From positions 372,001 through 436,000 of the forward strand of contig CP053446.1 of NCBI GenBank assembly GCA_013285405.1: a stretch of 64,000 bases of DNA. The letters are read 5' to 3'. Position numbers and translations under genes: made by a program. Of the stretch, positions 8,947 through 18,381 are shown in pieces. The stretch is from Ignavibacteriota bacterium (GTDB taxonomy: Bacteria; Bacteroidota; Ignavibacteria; Ignavibacteriales; Ignavibacteriaceae). The notes below the pieces were generated by a model. It worked only from the letters and a program-made list of their open reading frames with translations. It did not search any database and was not told where the DNA came from. The first letter of the stretch is position 1, and every line of letters starts with the position of its first letter.

Positions 8947-10032
8947 TCATTTGATATTTTCTTTCTCCCAATTTCTGACTTTAACCCGGGCTTCGTTGAA
9001 TAATTTTTCGTAATTACCAATACATACTTTGTAAGTAACCTCTTCTCCAACAGCTTTCCACAACCTGTCATAAAGATGATAAACATAAAGCTGCTTTTCC
9101 TGTTTATCAGGTGCAACGTTATCCGTTCCGAATAAAAATCTGTCCGGATATTTCTTAATTAAACCCGCAGTACGTTCAACAGAAGTATCATTTTGCATTA
9201 TCCATTTTGCAACTTCATCCCATGAAATATCAAAATAAAGATTTTTGCAATCGGGATCCTGAAGAACCTGATCCAGTTTTTTTGCCATATCTTCAACCGG
9301 ATGAACAATTCTTCCCAAACCACAGTGTGCCCAGATTGTAGTGGTGTTAGGATGTCTCTTGATTAGATCAATCATTCCTGTGAGATAATTTGGCTTTCCC
9401 GGTTTCGGGAATGGATTATCAATATCATTGTGAATAAGTACGAGCAATCCGCTTTCAGCACAGAACTCAAAAATTCTATCGAGCGCCGGATCGTAATAGC
9501 TTGCAACGTCACCGGAGATTTTTGATGATACAAATTCTTTATGAATAGTAAACTCTCCGATTCCTGTAAACACTCCCGGAAAAGTTTTTAAAACTCTTTT
9601 GATATGATCAACTGCGTACATATCGGTGGGATTAAATCCTGTTATCATCGGGTCGAGACGTTTTTGCTTTTCTTCCGGAAGAGATGTGTACATCATTGCG
9701 ATAACTGCATCAGTGAACGAATAATAATAAAGTGGTGCATCAGAATCGAGATAATATGTCGGAGCTATATTTTCTGTCACACGATAAGACCATTGCTGTT
9801 GAAGTGGAATACCAAATAAAGTCGAACGACCGACTTTATTTCCCATAATTGAATCAACATAAAAGTTTATATCAATTCCTTCCTGAATGTAGTTTGTTAT
9901 GTGAAAGTGTGAATCATTGAATAAATAATCATCGCTGGATTGTCCTTTAGTCAGCATTAATACTCCAAATACGAGCAGAAGTATTATCGTGTAAATAAAC
10001 TTCAGAGAGACCGGGAACGTTTTATTTTTCAT
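8947..10032 (-). CDS. Secreted amidohydrolase-family (TIM-barrel) metal hydrolase
   Basis: 361 residues with an N-terminal hydrophobic anchor or signal (about 11-29). The amidohydrolase-2 pattern is visible in order: HFH in NDSHFHITN (about 42-44), GEFTIHKEF, HND in VLIHNDIDNP, HCG in WAHCGLGR, and a C-terminal GTDN (Asp as metal ligand or base). This matches the TIM-barrel hydrolases and decarboxylases with one or two metals. The substrate is unknown. It lies 8 nt before the repeat protein and 32 nt after a barrel gene, so it is probably co-transcribed with surface proteins. Confidence 0.82.
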   Translation of the reverse strand: MKNKTFPVSLKFIYTIILLLVFGVLMLTKGQSSDDYLFNDSHFHITNYIQEGIDINFYVDSIMGNKVGRSTLFGIPLQQQWSYRVTENIAPTYYLDSDAPLYYYSFTDAVIAMMYTSLPEEKQKRLDPMITGFNPTDMYAVDHIKRVLKTFPGVFTGIGEFTIHKEFVSSKISGDVASYYDPALDRIFEFCAESGLLVLIHNDIDNPFPKPGKPNYLTGMIDLIKRHPNTTTIWAHCGLGRIVHPVEDMAKKLDQVLQDPDCKNLYFDISWDEVAKWIMQNDTSVERTAGLIKKYPDRFLFGTDNVAPDKQEKQLYVYHLYDRLWKAVGEEVTYKVCIGNYEKLFNEARVKVRNWEKENIK

Positions 10033-10064
10033 TTAAAATTTTCCTTTTGCCTTTATTCAGTTAA

Positions 10065-11426
10065 TCAAAATAGAAAATCAATTCCTGTTGAAATAGTTGT
10101 GCCTGTCTGTCCACCAATATAGAAACCAAATGATGAAGATGCCGGAGATTTGTCAACATATATTGCATGCAGATTTAATCTTAAGCTTCTTGACCCCGAA
10201 GGATACCAGTTAATCCCTCCTACAATATCCCATGGTTTTCTCTGGAAGTCATCAAAAATCCATGAAGTTGCACCATAGATTTGAATTGCTTTCGGAATAA
10301 TTTCATAAGAAGCTAATGCATAAAAACCATGATCATAAATGGAAGAAGGCACTTCACTAATATCTATTGAAGGATTGGCAACTGCTAAATCAAATTTGGA
10401 CAGATTTCTGAAGTAGTATTCCACCTGAAGATGCAAACCATTTATTTTAATCCCGGCATCAACGGCAGCCTGATCAAAATTAGCTTTAAGTACTGTAACA
10501 CCATCTGCGAGAGTATTGGTTTCATACAACAACAAACCATCAGAGACTTTTACTTGTGTTTCAGCGGAAGCAGCGTTTAACTGCGACTGACGATCCTCAC
10601 GACAGTGAGTGAAAGAAACACCGAACCTTGTTGCTAAGGTTTTATGAAGTTCAAAATCTCCATAACCACCTCGTGGTCCAAATTCTCCAGTTGTTGGCAT
10701 CCACCAGATACTTGCACTTGAACTTAGGTCGCGAGTCATCTGACTTGCAGTTATACCAAGCTGGCTCAAATTATTTCCAACCATTACCCAGTATCTGAGT
10801 TTTGCAGTTGGTTCACCTGTAACCCATGCACCTGCAGTAAATCCAGGTCTGAAAAATTCTTCCGCTAATAATCTGTCACTTGATAAAAAATACGGCCAAG
10901 GTCCTTGCATGGAACGGGTTCCTAAATTCGGAACAATACCCACTCCAAGAGTTGCAGCTTTGTGTGCAGCATACTGAAGATTTCCGAATAACAGAACTTG
11001 ATTGGTCGCGGCAAGTCCCCAAATTGAAATTGTATATCTAAGTTTGGGTGTATAAAAAAAACCTGAGAGCCACACAAAAGTTCTATGCCACCAGATATCA
11101 TTTCTTGTATCTGCAATTTTTGTTCTTCCAAGATGATCTTGAAATTCCTGTTCACCGGGCATTTGATTAATATATCTTGCAAGTCCATATACACTAATGT
11201 TAAGACTTGCTAAATCAGTTTTAAAAATTGTAAATCCTTTTCCGGGAGTAAACTCGCCAGCAGTTGTATTTTCAAATGTCCTGTCCTCAACAATGCCTAC
11301 AAATACACCTTCGGAACTCATTGTTGAATCAAATTCGATTGGAGCTTCATCCTGTGCATTAGTGATTCCAGAATAAAATAAAATGGTGAGTAAAGTGAAT
11401 AATAGAACCGTAAATAAATTTCTCAT
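10065..11426 (-). CDS. Outer-membrane porin-like beta-barrel
   Basis: The ATG at 11426 is preferred over one 21 nt upstream because GGAGAG lies 7 nt before it and it gives a good signal peptide (RNLFTVLLFTLLTILFYSG..NAQ). About 453 residues of alternating strand pattern follow, with long aromatic-rich strands (WWHRTFVWLSGFFYTPKLRY, LRYWVMVGNNLSQ) and a terminal FLF. The repeated 'WW', 'YTPKLRY' and 'GNNLSQLG' segments look like an OprO/OprP- or phosphate-porin-type barrel. It follows a glutaminase gene after 130 nt, so it could deliver amino acids or peptides; this is context only. Confidence 0.75.
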   Translation of the reverse strand: MRNLFTVLLFTLLTILFYSGITNAQDEAPIEFDSTMSSEGVFVGIVEDRTFENTTAGEFTPGKGFTIFKTDLASLNISVYGLARYINQMPGEQEFQDHLGRTKIADTRNDIWWHRTFVWLSGFFYTPKLRYTISIWGLAATNQVLLFGNLQYAAHKAATLGVGIVPNLGTRSMQGPWPYFLSSDRLLAEEFFRPGFTAGAWVTGEPTAKLRYWVMVGNNLSQLGITASQMTRDLSSSASIWWMPTTGEFGPRGGYGDFELHKTLATRFGVSFTHCREDRQSQLNAASAETQVKVSDGLLLYETNTLADGVTVLKANFDQAAVDAGIKINGLHLQVEYYFRNLSKFDLAVANPSIDISEVPSSIYDHGFYALASYEIIPKAIQIYGATSWIFDDFQRKPWDIVGGINWYPSGSRSLRLNLHAIYVDKSPASSSFGFYIGGQTGTTISTGIDFLF

Positions 11427-11577
11427 AAATATTCTCTCCGGATTCATTATTAAAATAAAGAGGCTCTCTTTTCAAAACCTATCAAAGTCAAATCTTGTCC
11501 CGTAAGAAGCAGCTTACTCAATTGAGTAGCCAATCGGTTTTAAGACAGCCCCATTTAAAAAGTTATTTCAAACGCAA

Positions 11578-12609
11578 TTACTGCTTTGGTTGAATTAAAT
11601 ACGGATCAACCTTTAACTGTTCAATTACATATTTAATAGCCAATTGACCTTTTACACTATTCCCTGCTTTGTCAAGTGGTGGTGAAACTACAGCGATACC
11701 AAATTTTCCTGGTACTACTGCAATTAAGCATCCACCAACTCCGCTTTTTGCTGGAACTCCAGTGTTGTAAAACCAGATACCTGAATCATCATAGAGACCA
11801 GCGGTTGACATTACAGGAAGAGTGTACATAACAGTTTCCGATGATACAACTTTCTTTTTTGTAACGGGATTAATTCCACCATTTGCTAAAGTTGCAGCCA
11901 TAATTCCAGCATCTTTTGCGTTGACATTGATTGCACACTGCTTTGTATAAATGTCTGTCGCCTCAACAGGATCAAAATACATTCTTCCATAAGCTAATAA
12001 CAGATGGGCGATCGCCTGGTTGCGTAAATTATCTCCGGCTTCACTTATATAAACCGGAACATTAAGTCCAAGTTGTCGTCCTGCAAAGTCACTATGCACT
12101 TGAAGAATGTGTTTCCATTTTGCTGATGAATCTGCACCAGCAATCAAACTTGTTGCTGCAATTGCGCCTGGATTTACAAGAGGATTAATTTCTTTTCCTC
12201 TCATTCTCTCGACTGCAGTAATTGAATTGAATACTTCGCCGGTTGCATCGACACCAATTTTATCCTGGACAGCCTGATGCCCCTGTTCTTCAATTACCTG
12301 TGCCATCGTGAATACTTTGGAAACACTTTGAATCGATACCATAGATTTAATGTCACCAGCAGTATAAACCTGACCATCAACGGTTACGAGAGCAATTCCG
12401 AAAATATTCGGATCAACTGTTGCAAGCTCCTTGATGTAATCGGCATTAGCACCTTCTTTTACATCTTTGAATTTATTGAATGCTTCATTCAGAACTTTTT
12501 CAATATTTGCTTTAGAAAGATCCTGTGAATACAAAAAGGAAGTACCAGTTAACAACAATGCAAATAGCACTATTGCCATTAATCTTATGTGAACAAAAAA
12601 CCTTTTCAT
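11578..12609 (-). CDS. glsA: Glutaminase, exported
   Basis: Hydrolyses glutamine to glutamate and ammonia through a serine-dependent fold shared with beta-lactamases. 343 residues, longer than cytosolic glutaminases by an N-terminal signal peptide (about 1-28, ending LYSQ). The catalytic Ser-x-x-Lys is SVSK (Ser95-Lys98) in MVSIQSVSKVF. Family segments NPLVNPGAIA, AGDNLRNQAIAHLL and the C-terminal PAKSGVGGCLIAVVPGKFGI are clear. Periplasmic location matches the exported asparaginase at the window start, so amide amino acids may be deaminated outside the cytoplasm before uptake. Porin genes flank it on both sides. Confidence 0.95.
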   Translation of the reverse strand: MKRFFVHIRLMAIVLFALLLTGTSFLYSQDLSKANIEKVLNEAFNKFKDVKEGANADYIKELATVDPNIFGIALVTVDGQVYTAGDIKSMVSIQSVSKVFTMAQVIEEQGHQAVQDKIGVDATGEVFNSITAVERMRGKEINPLVNPGAIAATSLIAGADSSAKWKHILQVHSDFAGRQLGLNVPVYISEAGDNLRNQAIAHLLLAYGRMYFDPVEATDIYTKQCAINVNAKDAGIMAATLANGGINPVTKKKVVSSETVMYTLPVMSTAGLYDDSGIWFYNTGVPAKSGVGGCLIAVVPGKFGIAVVSPPLDKAGNSVKGQLAIKYVIEQLKVDPYLIQPKQ

Positions 12610-12639
12610 TTTATTACGCTCCTTTAGTTAATTACTTTA

Positions 12640-13863
12640 TTAGAATAAAATCTTGTGCGAAAAATTATATTTGAATGAGAATTGAAGTTTCAGAATATCA
12701 GAAGTCTTTAAATATTCTTCCGGATATTCTTGTCCTGCCTCAAGGTTATTAAAATTATCACGGTTACCATATTGCAATTCAGCTACCATCATAACATTTT
12801 CTACCGGGTAATAGATTAAGTTACCAATAGCATAATTACCCATTTTGAATGCACCATAGCTCTGTCCGTTAGTATTATCCATACTCAGCATCGAATAACC
12901 GATTGCTGTAGCAAATTTGTCACTCCAGTTATGCTCGAGGAAAGCAACAACACCGAGCAAAGGAATTGCAACACCTTTTACTGGTTTTTCAGGATCATTT
13001 GTTGTTTCGATTCCAACATCTACGGTTGCATCATTCATATAATTTTGAACACCAGCTCCGTATAAAACTGAAAGTCGTGCTATATCATTCTGTGTTATTT
13101 TAATATTCGAGCTGAGGTTCAGTCCCCAACCAATTGCATCTCCGCTTAAATCAATCGAATCAGCGCCCTGATCTTTCCATTTCATATATCTTACGATTCC
13201 GGCAAGTTCAACGTATCCCCAATCATGTGCAGAGCGATATTCCGCAGAAAAATCCGGGACTGGAAACTGTGCATCTATATTTTGCTGCTGAAGTATTTCA
13301 CTATACACTCCTCCATCAGCACTAGCACCCGGTCTTTCAAGAGCAAACGTTAAACGTGTATCGCCTTTAATCGGCATATAACGGAATTGAATGTTCCTGA
13401 AAAATGCCATACCATTTGGACCCCAGTACTCAACAGTATTTGGGAAAACATCAATGTCCATAAACGGTGACCAGTACTGACCTACACCAATGCAGCCAAG
13501 TTCACCGTAAGCATGGCGAAGTCGGATTGTAGTTTGACCAGCATCAACGCCGGTTCCGAATAATTCCCATTCAAACTGAGTGAATAGTTCTCCTAAACCA
13601 GTTTGTGTGCTGCTTTTTACACCGAATCTGGTTTGACGGACGCTGAAGTATGCGTTGCCATCAGTGCCATATTCATTTTCGTAAGTTGGGAGTTTAGTTG
13701 GTCTAACTACATCATACCAGTCAGGATGAATCTGCTTGAAGTCATAACCTATATCAGTCATAGCAAATCCGTAAACCTGAAACCAGTTTTTATCCTGTGC
13801 TTGCAGGTTGACTGCAATAGCCGCAATGATAATATTTAAAAATAGAAGTCTGTAATTAGTCAT
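12640..13863 (-). CDS. DcaP-like outer-membrane porin
   Basis: 407 residues with a signal peptide (1-22, ending LQAQ). The N-terminal strand WFQVYGFAMTDIGYDF, the conserved SVRQTRFGVKSST, FEWELFG and the loop-strand GQYWSPFMDIDVFPNTVEYW match the DcaP-like porin family, which forms trimeric outer-membrane channels for negatively charged small molecules. The C-terminus ends in Phe (KILF). It is 30 nt upstream of glutaminase on the same strand. A role in uptake of carboxylates or glutamate fits the context but is inferred. Confidence 0.85.
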   Translation of the reverse strand: MTNYRLLFLNIIIAAIAVNLQAQDKNWFQVYGFAMTDIGYDFKQIHPDWYDVVRPTKLPTYENEYGTDGNAYFSVRQTRFGVKSSTQTGLGELFTQFEWELFGTGVDAGQTTIRLRHAYGELGCIGVGQYWSPFMDIDVFPNTVEYWGPNGMAFFRNIQFRYMPIKGDTRLTFALERPGASADGGVYSEILQQQNIDAQFPVPDFSAEYRSAHDWGYVELAGIVRYMKWKDQGADSIDLSGDAIGWGLNLSSNIKITQNDIARLSVLYGAGVQNYMNDATVDVGIETTNDPEKPVKGVAIPLLGVVAFLEHNWSDKFATAIGYSMLSMDNTNGQSYGAFKMGNYAIGNLIYYPVENVMMVAELQYGNRDNFNNLEAGQEYPEEYLKTSDILKLQFSFKYNFSHKILF

Positions 13864-13944
13864 AGTTCTTCCTTTCAGTAATTAGTTAGAAAATTTTGCT
13901 CATCAATATTTGTGTGATTTTAAAATATCAACAGATATATTTTT

Positions 13945-14313
13945 TCAATTTAAATTTTTCGCAAAACTAAATTTTATCAGATCCAATAAAGCCGCACTAT
14001 CTACAGGTTTTCTGAGATACGCGAGTGCACCATGATTTTTGGCTGCGACTCTCGAAGTCTGTTCATCATACGCTGTTATTATTATTATTGGAAGATTAAA
14101 ACCTTTCTTCCTCAAATACCCCATAACTGAACAACCATCCATACCTGGCAAATGCATATCAAGAATAAGTAAATCATTTGTACCAGCTTTGTAATTTTCC
14201 AGAAATTTCTCCGCACTCTCAAATGCGCTGCATTTTAAACCCGCAGATTTGAGCAGCATCAGAAATCCATCTCTTACATTCTGATCATCGTCAACAATAT
14301 GAATCATATACAT
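13945..14313 (-). CDS. Stand-alone response-regulator receiver domain
   Basis: 122 residues, a receiver domain with no output domain. The acidic pocket is VDDD (8-11), the phospho-acceptor Asp lies in LLILDMHLPGMDG, the Thr switch in IIIITAYDE and the Lys in AYLRKPVD. Such single-domain regulators act by phosphorelay or protein binding. The nearest kinase is the hybrid-sensor gene at 15682-17550. Its start could be the second Met (6 nt later) with little consequence. Confidence 0.88.
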   Translation of the reverse strand: MYMIHIVDDDQNVRDGFLMLLKSAGLKCSAFESAEKFLENYKAGTNDLLILDMHLPGMDGCSVMGYLRKKGFNLPIIIITAYDEQTSRVAAKNHGALAYLRKPVDSAALLDLIKFSFAKNLN

Positions 14314-14337
14314 AAACTAATTTTTATTAGTAAAAGA

Positions 14338-14937
14338 TTAAAAACCGACGCCGCCCCCAATACTGATAATTGGATCCCAATCTTCATACGGCGAGTTTTC
14401 ATCCTGAAGCACATCAAACAGAACTTCAACATAAACCGCTGCATTCGGACCAACCTGCTGAACAAATCCGCCGCCTAAAAGCAGGAACGGAACCCAGTTT
14501 CTATCAGATTCCCATTCTTTACTGAGCGGATTATAAACGGGTGTATCATAACTTTCATAAGCAAATTCTGAGTGCAGATAAAGTTGATATACCGGACGGA
14601 ATCTTGCAAAAACACTTGCGCCGTAATTATGTGAGCTAAAATCAGGATTGTCATAATTGTAATAGGAATACAGCAATTTACCACCCAAAGAAAATTTAGG
14701 TGAAATTTTATAACCGATAATAGGATTTACACTTAAATAAAAGTAGTCCTGCCAAAAATTAAACCCAACAGTTCCTCCATAATACCATTTGCTCGGTCCT
14801 GATGATGTGGGTGGTACTTCGGGTTGAGTTTCTTGTTCAACAATTACTGAATCTTTTTCAACTTTCGAAGAATCCATTTCTTGCGCGATCGAAAAAGAGC
14901 AAAAAGCAAATAGAAGAATTACTACAAAGTATTTCAT
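14338..14937 (-). CDS. Predicted small outer-membrane beta-barrel
   Basis: 199 residues: signal peptide about 1-18 (SIAQ), a Ser/Thr/Pro/Glu-rich linker (VEQETQPEVPPTSSGPSK), then alternating strands (WYYGGTVGFNFWQDYFYLSV, GGKLLYSYYNYDN, VPFLLLGGGFVQQ) and a final GGGVGF. This resembles OmpA-N or PorT-like 8-stranded barrels. It lies between two response-regulator genes on the same strand, so its expression may respond to that system; this is inferred. Confidence 0.75.
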   Translation of the reverse strand: MKYFVVILLFAFCSFSIAQEMDSSKVEKDSVIVEQETQPEVPPTSSGPSKWYYGGTVGFNFWQDYFYLSVNPIIGYKISPKFSLGGKLLYSYYNYDNPDFSSHNYGASVFARFRPVYQLYLHSEFAYESYDTPVYNPLSKEWESDRNWVPFLLLGGGFVQQVGPNAAVYVEVLFDVLQDENSPYEDWDPIISIGGGVGF

Positions 14938-15050
14938 TTTTTATCTCCTTGAATATTTTGTGATGAAATCTATCTGAATTGGATTTTGCAGTAAATAGGT
15001 ACTTAGTCCTATTCGTAGAAAATTAGAATTAAGGAAAATGTGAGAAAAGA

Positions 15051-15689
15051 TTATTTAGAGTTGTTCGGGATTAAGGTTCTTAAGCTTAATTTATCTGCCA
15101 TATAAATCATTTCGGGAACTGTCTTTACTCCAAGCTTTTCAGTAATTTTCAGTCTATGATTCTTTACCGTGTGTTCTGCAATTCCCAGCTCGCTGGCTAT
15201 CTGTTTATTAAGCATACCGGTAATTACGTGTCTGAAAATTTCATATTCTCTGGCAGTTAGAGAACTTACCAGCGATTTAATTTTATCAATTTCAGAATAC
15301 TTGATATTTAAAGTTAAACTTCTGCTTAATGCTTCTTCTATTGCATTAATCAAATTCCTCTCATCAATTGGTTTTTCCAGAAAATTTATTGCGCCTTTCT
15401 TAAGTGCTTCAACACTCATAGGAATATTGCCGTGCCCTGTAATGAAAATTATAGGGAAGGATTCAAATCTCATTTCAATTTCAGTTTGCAGTTCAAGTCC
15501 CGTTTTTCCTCCAAGAATTACATCAAGAATAATGCAGCCCGGACCAATGTGATTTGTCTTCTCAAGAAATTCTTCAAAACTAATAAAACTTTCAACCTGA
15601 TAACCAGTTGATCCTAGAAGCAATGCGAGGCTTTGTCTTATTTCCTCATCATCATCAATTAAAAATATTTTACAATCGGATTTATTCAT
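15051..15689 (-). CDS. FixJ-type response regulator (receiver + LuxR HTH)
   Basis: 212 residues. The receiver domain spans 1-125 (IDDDEE acidic pocket, Asp in CIILDVILGG, Thr-Gly in FITGHG, Lys in NFLEKP). The output is a LuxR-type HTH at about 140-205, with LTAREYEIFRHVITGMLNKQIASELGIAEHTVKNH (cited in pieces: LTAREYEIF and HTVKNHRLKITEKLG). It starts 8 nt before the kinase gene stops, so the two are translationally coupled. Targets are unknown; the downstream barrel, porin and glutaminase genes are candidates. Confidence 0.93.
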   Translation of the reverse strand: MNKSDCKIFLIDDDEEIRQSLALLLGSTGYQVESFISFEEFLEKTNHIGPGCIILDVILGGKTGLELQTEIEMRFESFPIIFITGHGNIPMSVEALKKGAINFLEKPIDERNLINAIEEALSRSLTLNIKYSEIDKIKSLVSSLTAREYEIFRHVITGMLNKQIASELGIAEHTVKNHRLKITEKLGVKTVPEMIYMADKLSLRTLIPNNSK

Positions 15690-17550
15690 CTTTAAAAATT
15701 TTCAGACTGAATGAAAATTCCGCACCACCATCTTTTTTGTTCTCTGCCCAAATTTTCCCGTTATGATCTTCAATTATTGAGCGGCAAATTGCCAGACCAA
15801 TTCCCATCCCTTCAATTTTTGAAGTTACGAACGGTTTAAAAACAACATCCTTTATTGATTCATCTATTCCTCTGCCATAATCACGAACAGAAATAATAAC
15901 ATTTTCTTCTTTGAATGTTTGGTTAATATCAATAGTTTTTTTTGATGCGCCATCCCGTTCTATAGATTGTGATGCATTGAAAATAAAATTAAGTAAAACC
16001 TGCTGGATCTGAATTCTATCAGCAAAAATGTAAATAGGTTCATTTAAAATATGCAAAAAAATATTCGTGGATTGTTTTCTCGCCTCGCCGCGAATAACTG
16101 CTACTGTCTCTTCGATAAGAGAATTCAATTCAGTTTTTTCTTTTGGTCTGTTTTCAAGTTTCATCATTCCGCGAATGGTATGTATTATGGAGGCGCCTCG
16201 TTTATCATTATCAACAATTCGTTGCAATATCTGTTTCAATAATTCGGGAGTTGCATTATTTGAGTTTATAAAATTAATTCCAGCCTGTGCATTACTCAAA
16301 ATAGCAGTTAATGGCTGATTCAATTCGTGAGACAAAGTTGCTGTCAACTGACCAAGCCTCAGAATTCTATCTTCATTAACAAATTTCCTGTATTGGTTTT
16401 CGGTTTCTATAACTTTTTGAGTCATAACCTTTTGATTTTTATTTAACCTTATCAGGCTAACTATCAACAATGATTGAAAAATAATAAAAAGTAATACTAA
16501 ACCTATAATCCATTTGTATTGTTCAAAGAAACTAACTTCTTTAAACATTATTTTGCTTCCCGGAGGAATATTTTTGGAGTATTGAATATTCCACCGTTTC
16601 AATTCTCTCCAATCGAAAACAGTTTCATAATAATCATCCTGGGTTGCCTCAAGTGAATTTGGATCAACTCCGTTTAATACCTGCACAGCAAATTCACCTG
16701 TCTTCAACCCTGCTTTTCCGAAACTTAAAATATAACCTCCAACCGATCCCTCTCCGAATCCCATATCGCTGTAAGCGAATACGGGTGAATTTGAATTACT
16801 GCTTATTAATCTGATAGCTTCCGGATTATGGTAATTAACGTGTTTGTAATCAGAGTTAAAGGATGGAACAAATATTAAACTGTTTTCCGGAAACTTATTT
16901 ACCATATGAATAATTCCATCCATCGATAAATCTGTTAAAAACAAGAATTTTCTGTTACTTACTTTTTTAGCTGAAACAGAAGCAATCGATAACATAAACT
17001 TATCAAATTTTGAAGTACCGGAGATAAAATAAACTGACTTTGTTTTCGGAAAAACTGATAGAGCAGTGTTCAACATTTTATCAATATTCATTTTCATCCC
17101 AACAATAGCAGTCTTTTCATTAAGCTTAATATTTGATGTATAACCAAAATCCGAAAAATCCAGATCAACAGAGATTGTGGGTAGTTTAAGTAAATAATCT
17201 TCAGCATACTTTTTTATAATATCAATACCATTTCTTCCTACGACGATTAATAAATCTATAGCAATATCTTTATACTTCTCATTATATCTGGCGAATTTCA
17301 TTTCAATAGATGAACTATCAATTTGGTATTCAATGTCAAAGTATTCCGTATGAATATCGAATCCATCACCATATTTTTCTTGTAATTTTTGTCTTATCCC
17401 ATTAAGAATTGGCTGGTATGCAGGTTGAGTCGGTGAAAGAGCAAGTAAAATTAGTATGGTTTTATCTTTAGCTGATTGATCAGCGAACAAACTTGTACAG
17501 CTAATTATTATAAAAATAGTAACTATTAAGAATCCAAAGGATTTTCGCAT
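15682..17550 (-). CDS. Sensor histidine kinase with ABC-substrate-binding-type periplasmic domain
   Basis: I take the ATG at 17550; the upstream TTG at 17562 adds only four residues. About 622 residues: a signal/TM (2-24), a periplasmic region to about 340 resembling ABC_sub_bind (PF04392) sensors (ILILLALSPTQPAYQPILNG), a TM at about 346-367, then HisKA with LSHELNQPLTA (His near 408) and HATPase with NASQSIE, RDYGRGI and GMGIGLAI. This is a one-TM periplasmic sensor of the FixL/DctS kinase class. The phosphate goes to the coupled FixJ-like regulator. The ligand is unknown; amino acids or carboxylates are suggested by neighbours only. Confidence 0.92.
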   Translation of the reverse strand: MRKSFGFLIVTIFIIISCTSLFADQSAKDKTILILLALSPTQPAYQPILNGIRQKLQEKYGDGFDIHTEYFDIEYQIDSSSIEMKFARYNEKYKDIAIDLLIVVGRNGIDIIKKYAEDYLLKLPTISVDLDFSDFGYTSNIKLNEKTAIVGMKMNIDKMLNTALSVFPKTKSVYFISGTSKFDKFMLSIASVSAKKVSNRKFLFLTDLSMDGIIHMVNKFPENSLIFVPSFNSDYKHVNYHNPEAIRLISSNSNSPVFAYSDMGFGEGSVGGYILSFGKAGLKTGEFAVQVLNGVDPNSLEATQDDYYETVFDWRELKRWNIQYSKNIPPGSKIMFKEVSFFEQYKWIIGLVLLFIIFQSLLIVSLIRLNKNQKVMTQKVIETENQYRKFVNEDRILRLGQLTATLSHELNQPLTAILSNAQAGINFINSNNATPELLKQILQRIVDNDKRGASIIHTIRGMMKLENRPKEKTELNSLIEETVAVIRGEARKQSTNIFLHILNEPIYIFADRIQIQQVLLNFIFNASQSIERDGASKKTIDINQTFKEENVIISVRDYGRGIDESIKDVVFKPFVTSKIEGMGIGLAICRSIIEDHNGKIWAENKKDGGAEFSFSLKIFKDE

Positions 17551-17666
17551 GATACAAAACAATACATAATGTCTAATTGAAAATAAATGACTTCGAAAAA
17601 TTAAGAAGTTTTCAGTGAAAATTTTTTTAAAAAATTAACTTATAGTATTTGGTTATCATCAGCTTA

Positions 17667-18323
17667 TTAAGTTTCTTTACTGATGGATAAATACTTTCCA
17701 ATTAATATCCCGATAATCACCGTAAGATAAAGGTTTCCAAACAACGCAAGAAAAATTGAAAGGGTTCTGGCAATCGGGCTGATAGGTAGTACATCCCCGT
17801 ACCCGGTAGTTGTTATGGTGATATAACTGAAATATAAAAATTGATGAAACTGACTTACATAACCGGTAGTTAATGAAAATGCTTCAGGTTCAAAAAACAT
17901 AATAACTGCTGCAAGGATAGCACCACAAAAACCAAATAAAACGTAAACTGCGACAGCGCTTACAATCAACTGAGTATCAACTTCTTTACTTTTTACGATC
18001 TCAATTAACAGATTGACTGCAACAAGAACCAAATACAATATGAACAAAATTCTATTGATAAGTTCTATGTCTGTATTCTCAGTAATAGCTACAATTAAGT
18101 TTACAATTATAATCAGGTAACCAGCTTTACCGAGTTTTCGCAATTTAACTCTGCTTTTTTTCAATGTCAGAATTGCTGAAAGAAGAATAAGCGATAAGAA
18201 TAAAAAATTAATGTACCCGGCAGACTGTGCATTCCCGTAGTATGGACAGACAATAATCATAAGCAGTATGCTTAAGATCAGAGAGATTTGTGGTTGATCT
18301 GAAATAATTTTTAATGATTTCAT
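17667..18323 (-). CDS. Two-pore-type ion channel, likely K+ channel
   Basis: 218 residues with about six hydrophobic segments and one selectivity-filter motif, TITTTGYGDVLPIS, between the last two helices (about residues 168-181). TTGYGD is the K+ channel signature. Helix before: LFGFCGAILAAVIMFF; after: TLSIFLALFGNLYLTVIIGILIG. It probably assembles as a tetramer. The next gene downstream in the window's plus coordinates, read on the same strand and lying upstream in transcription, is a K+/H+ antiporter-type transporter, so the pair may act in potassium homeostasis. Confidence 0.88.
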   Translation of the reverse strand: MKSLKIISDQPQISLILSILLMIIVCPYYGNAQSAGYINFLFLSLILLSAILTLKKSRVKLRKLGKAGYLIIIVNLIVAITENTDIELINRILFILYLVLVAVNLLIEIVKSKEVDTQLIVSAVAVYVLFGFCGAILAAVIMFFEPEAFSLTTGYVSQFHQFLYFSYITITTTGYGDVLPISPIARTLSIFLALFGNLYLTVIIGILIGKYLSISKET

Positions 18324-18381
18324 AATAAAACTTTATCAGTGTAATAAATTCCGCGTGCAGAAAAATTATCTATTTATCATC

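Noticed and set aside
11448-11577. Riboswitch in the 130-nt gap between glutaminase and the porin
   Set aside because: A small palindrome ACTCAATTGAGT is present, but no riboswitch class could be matched.
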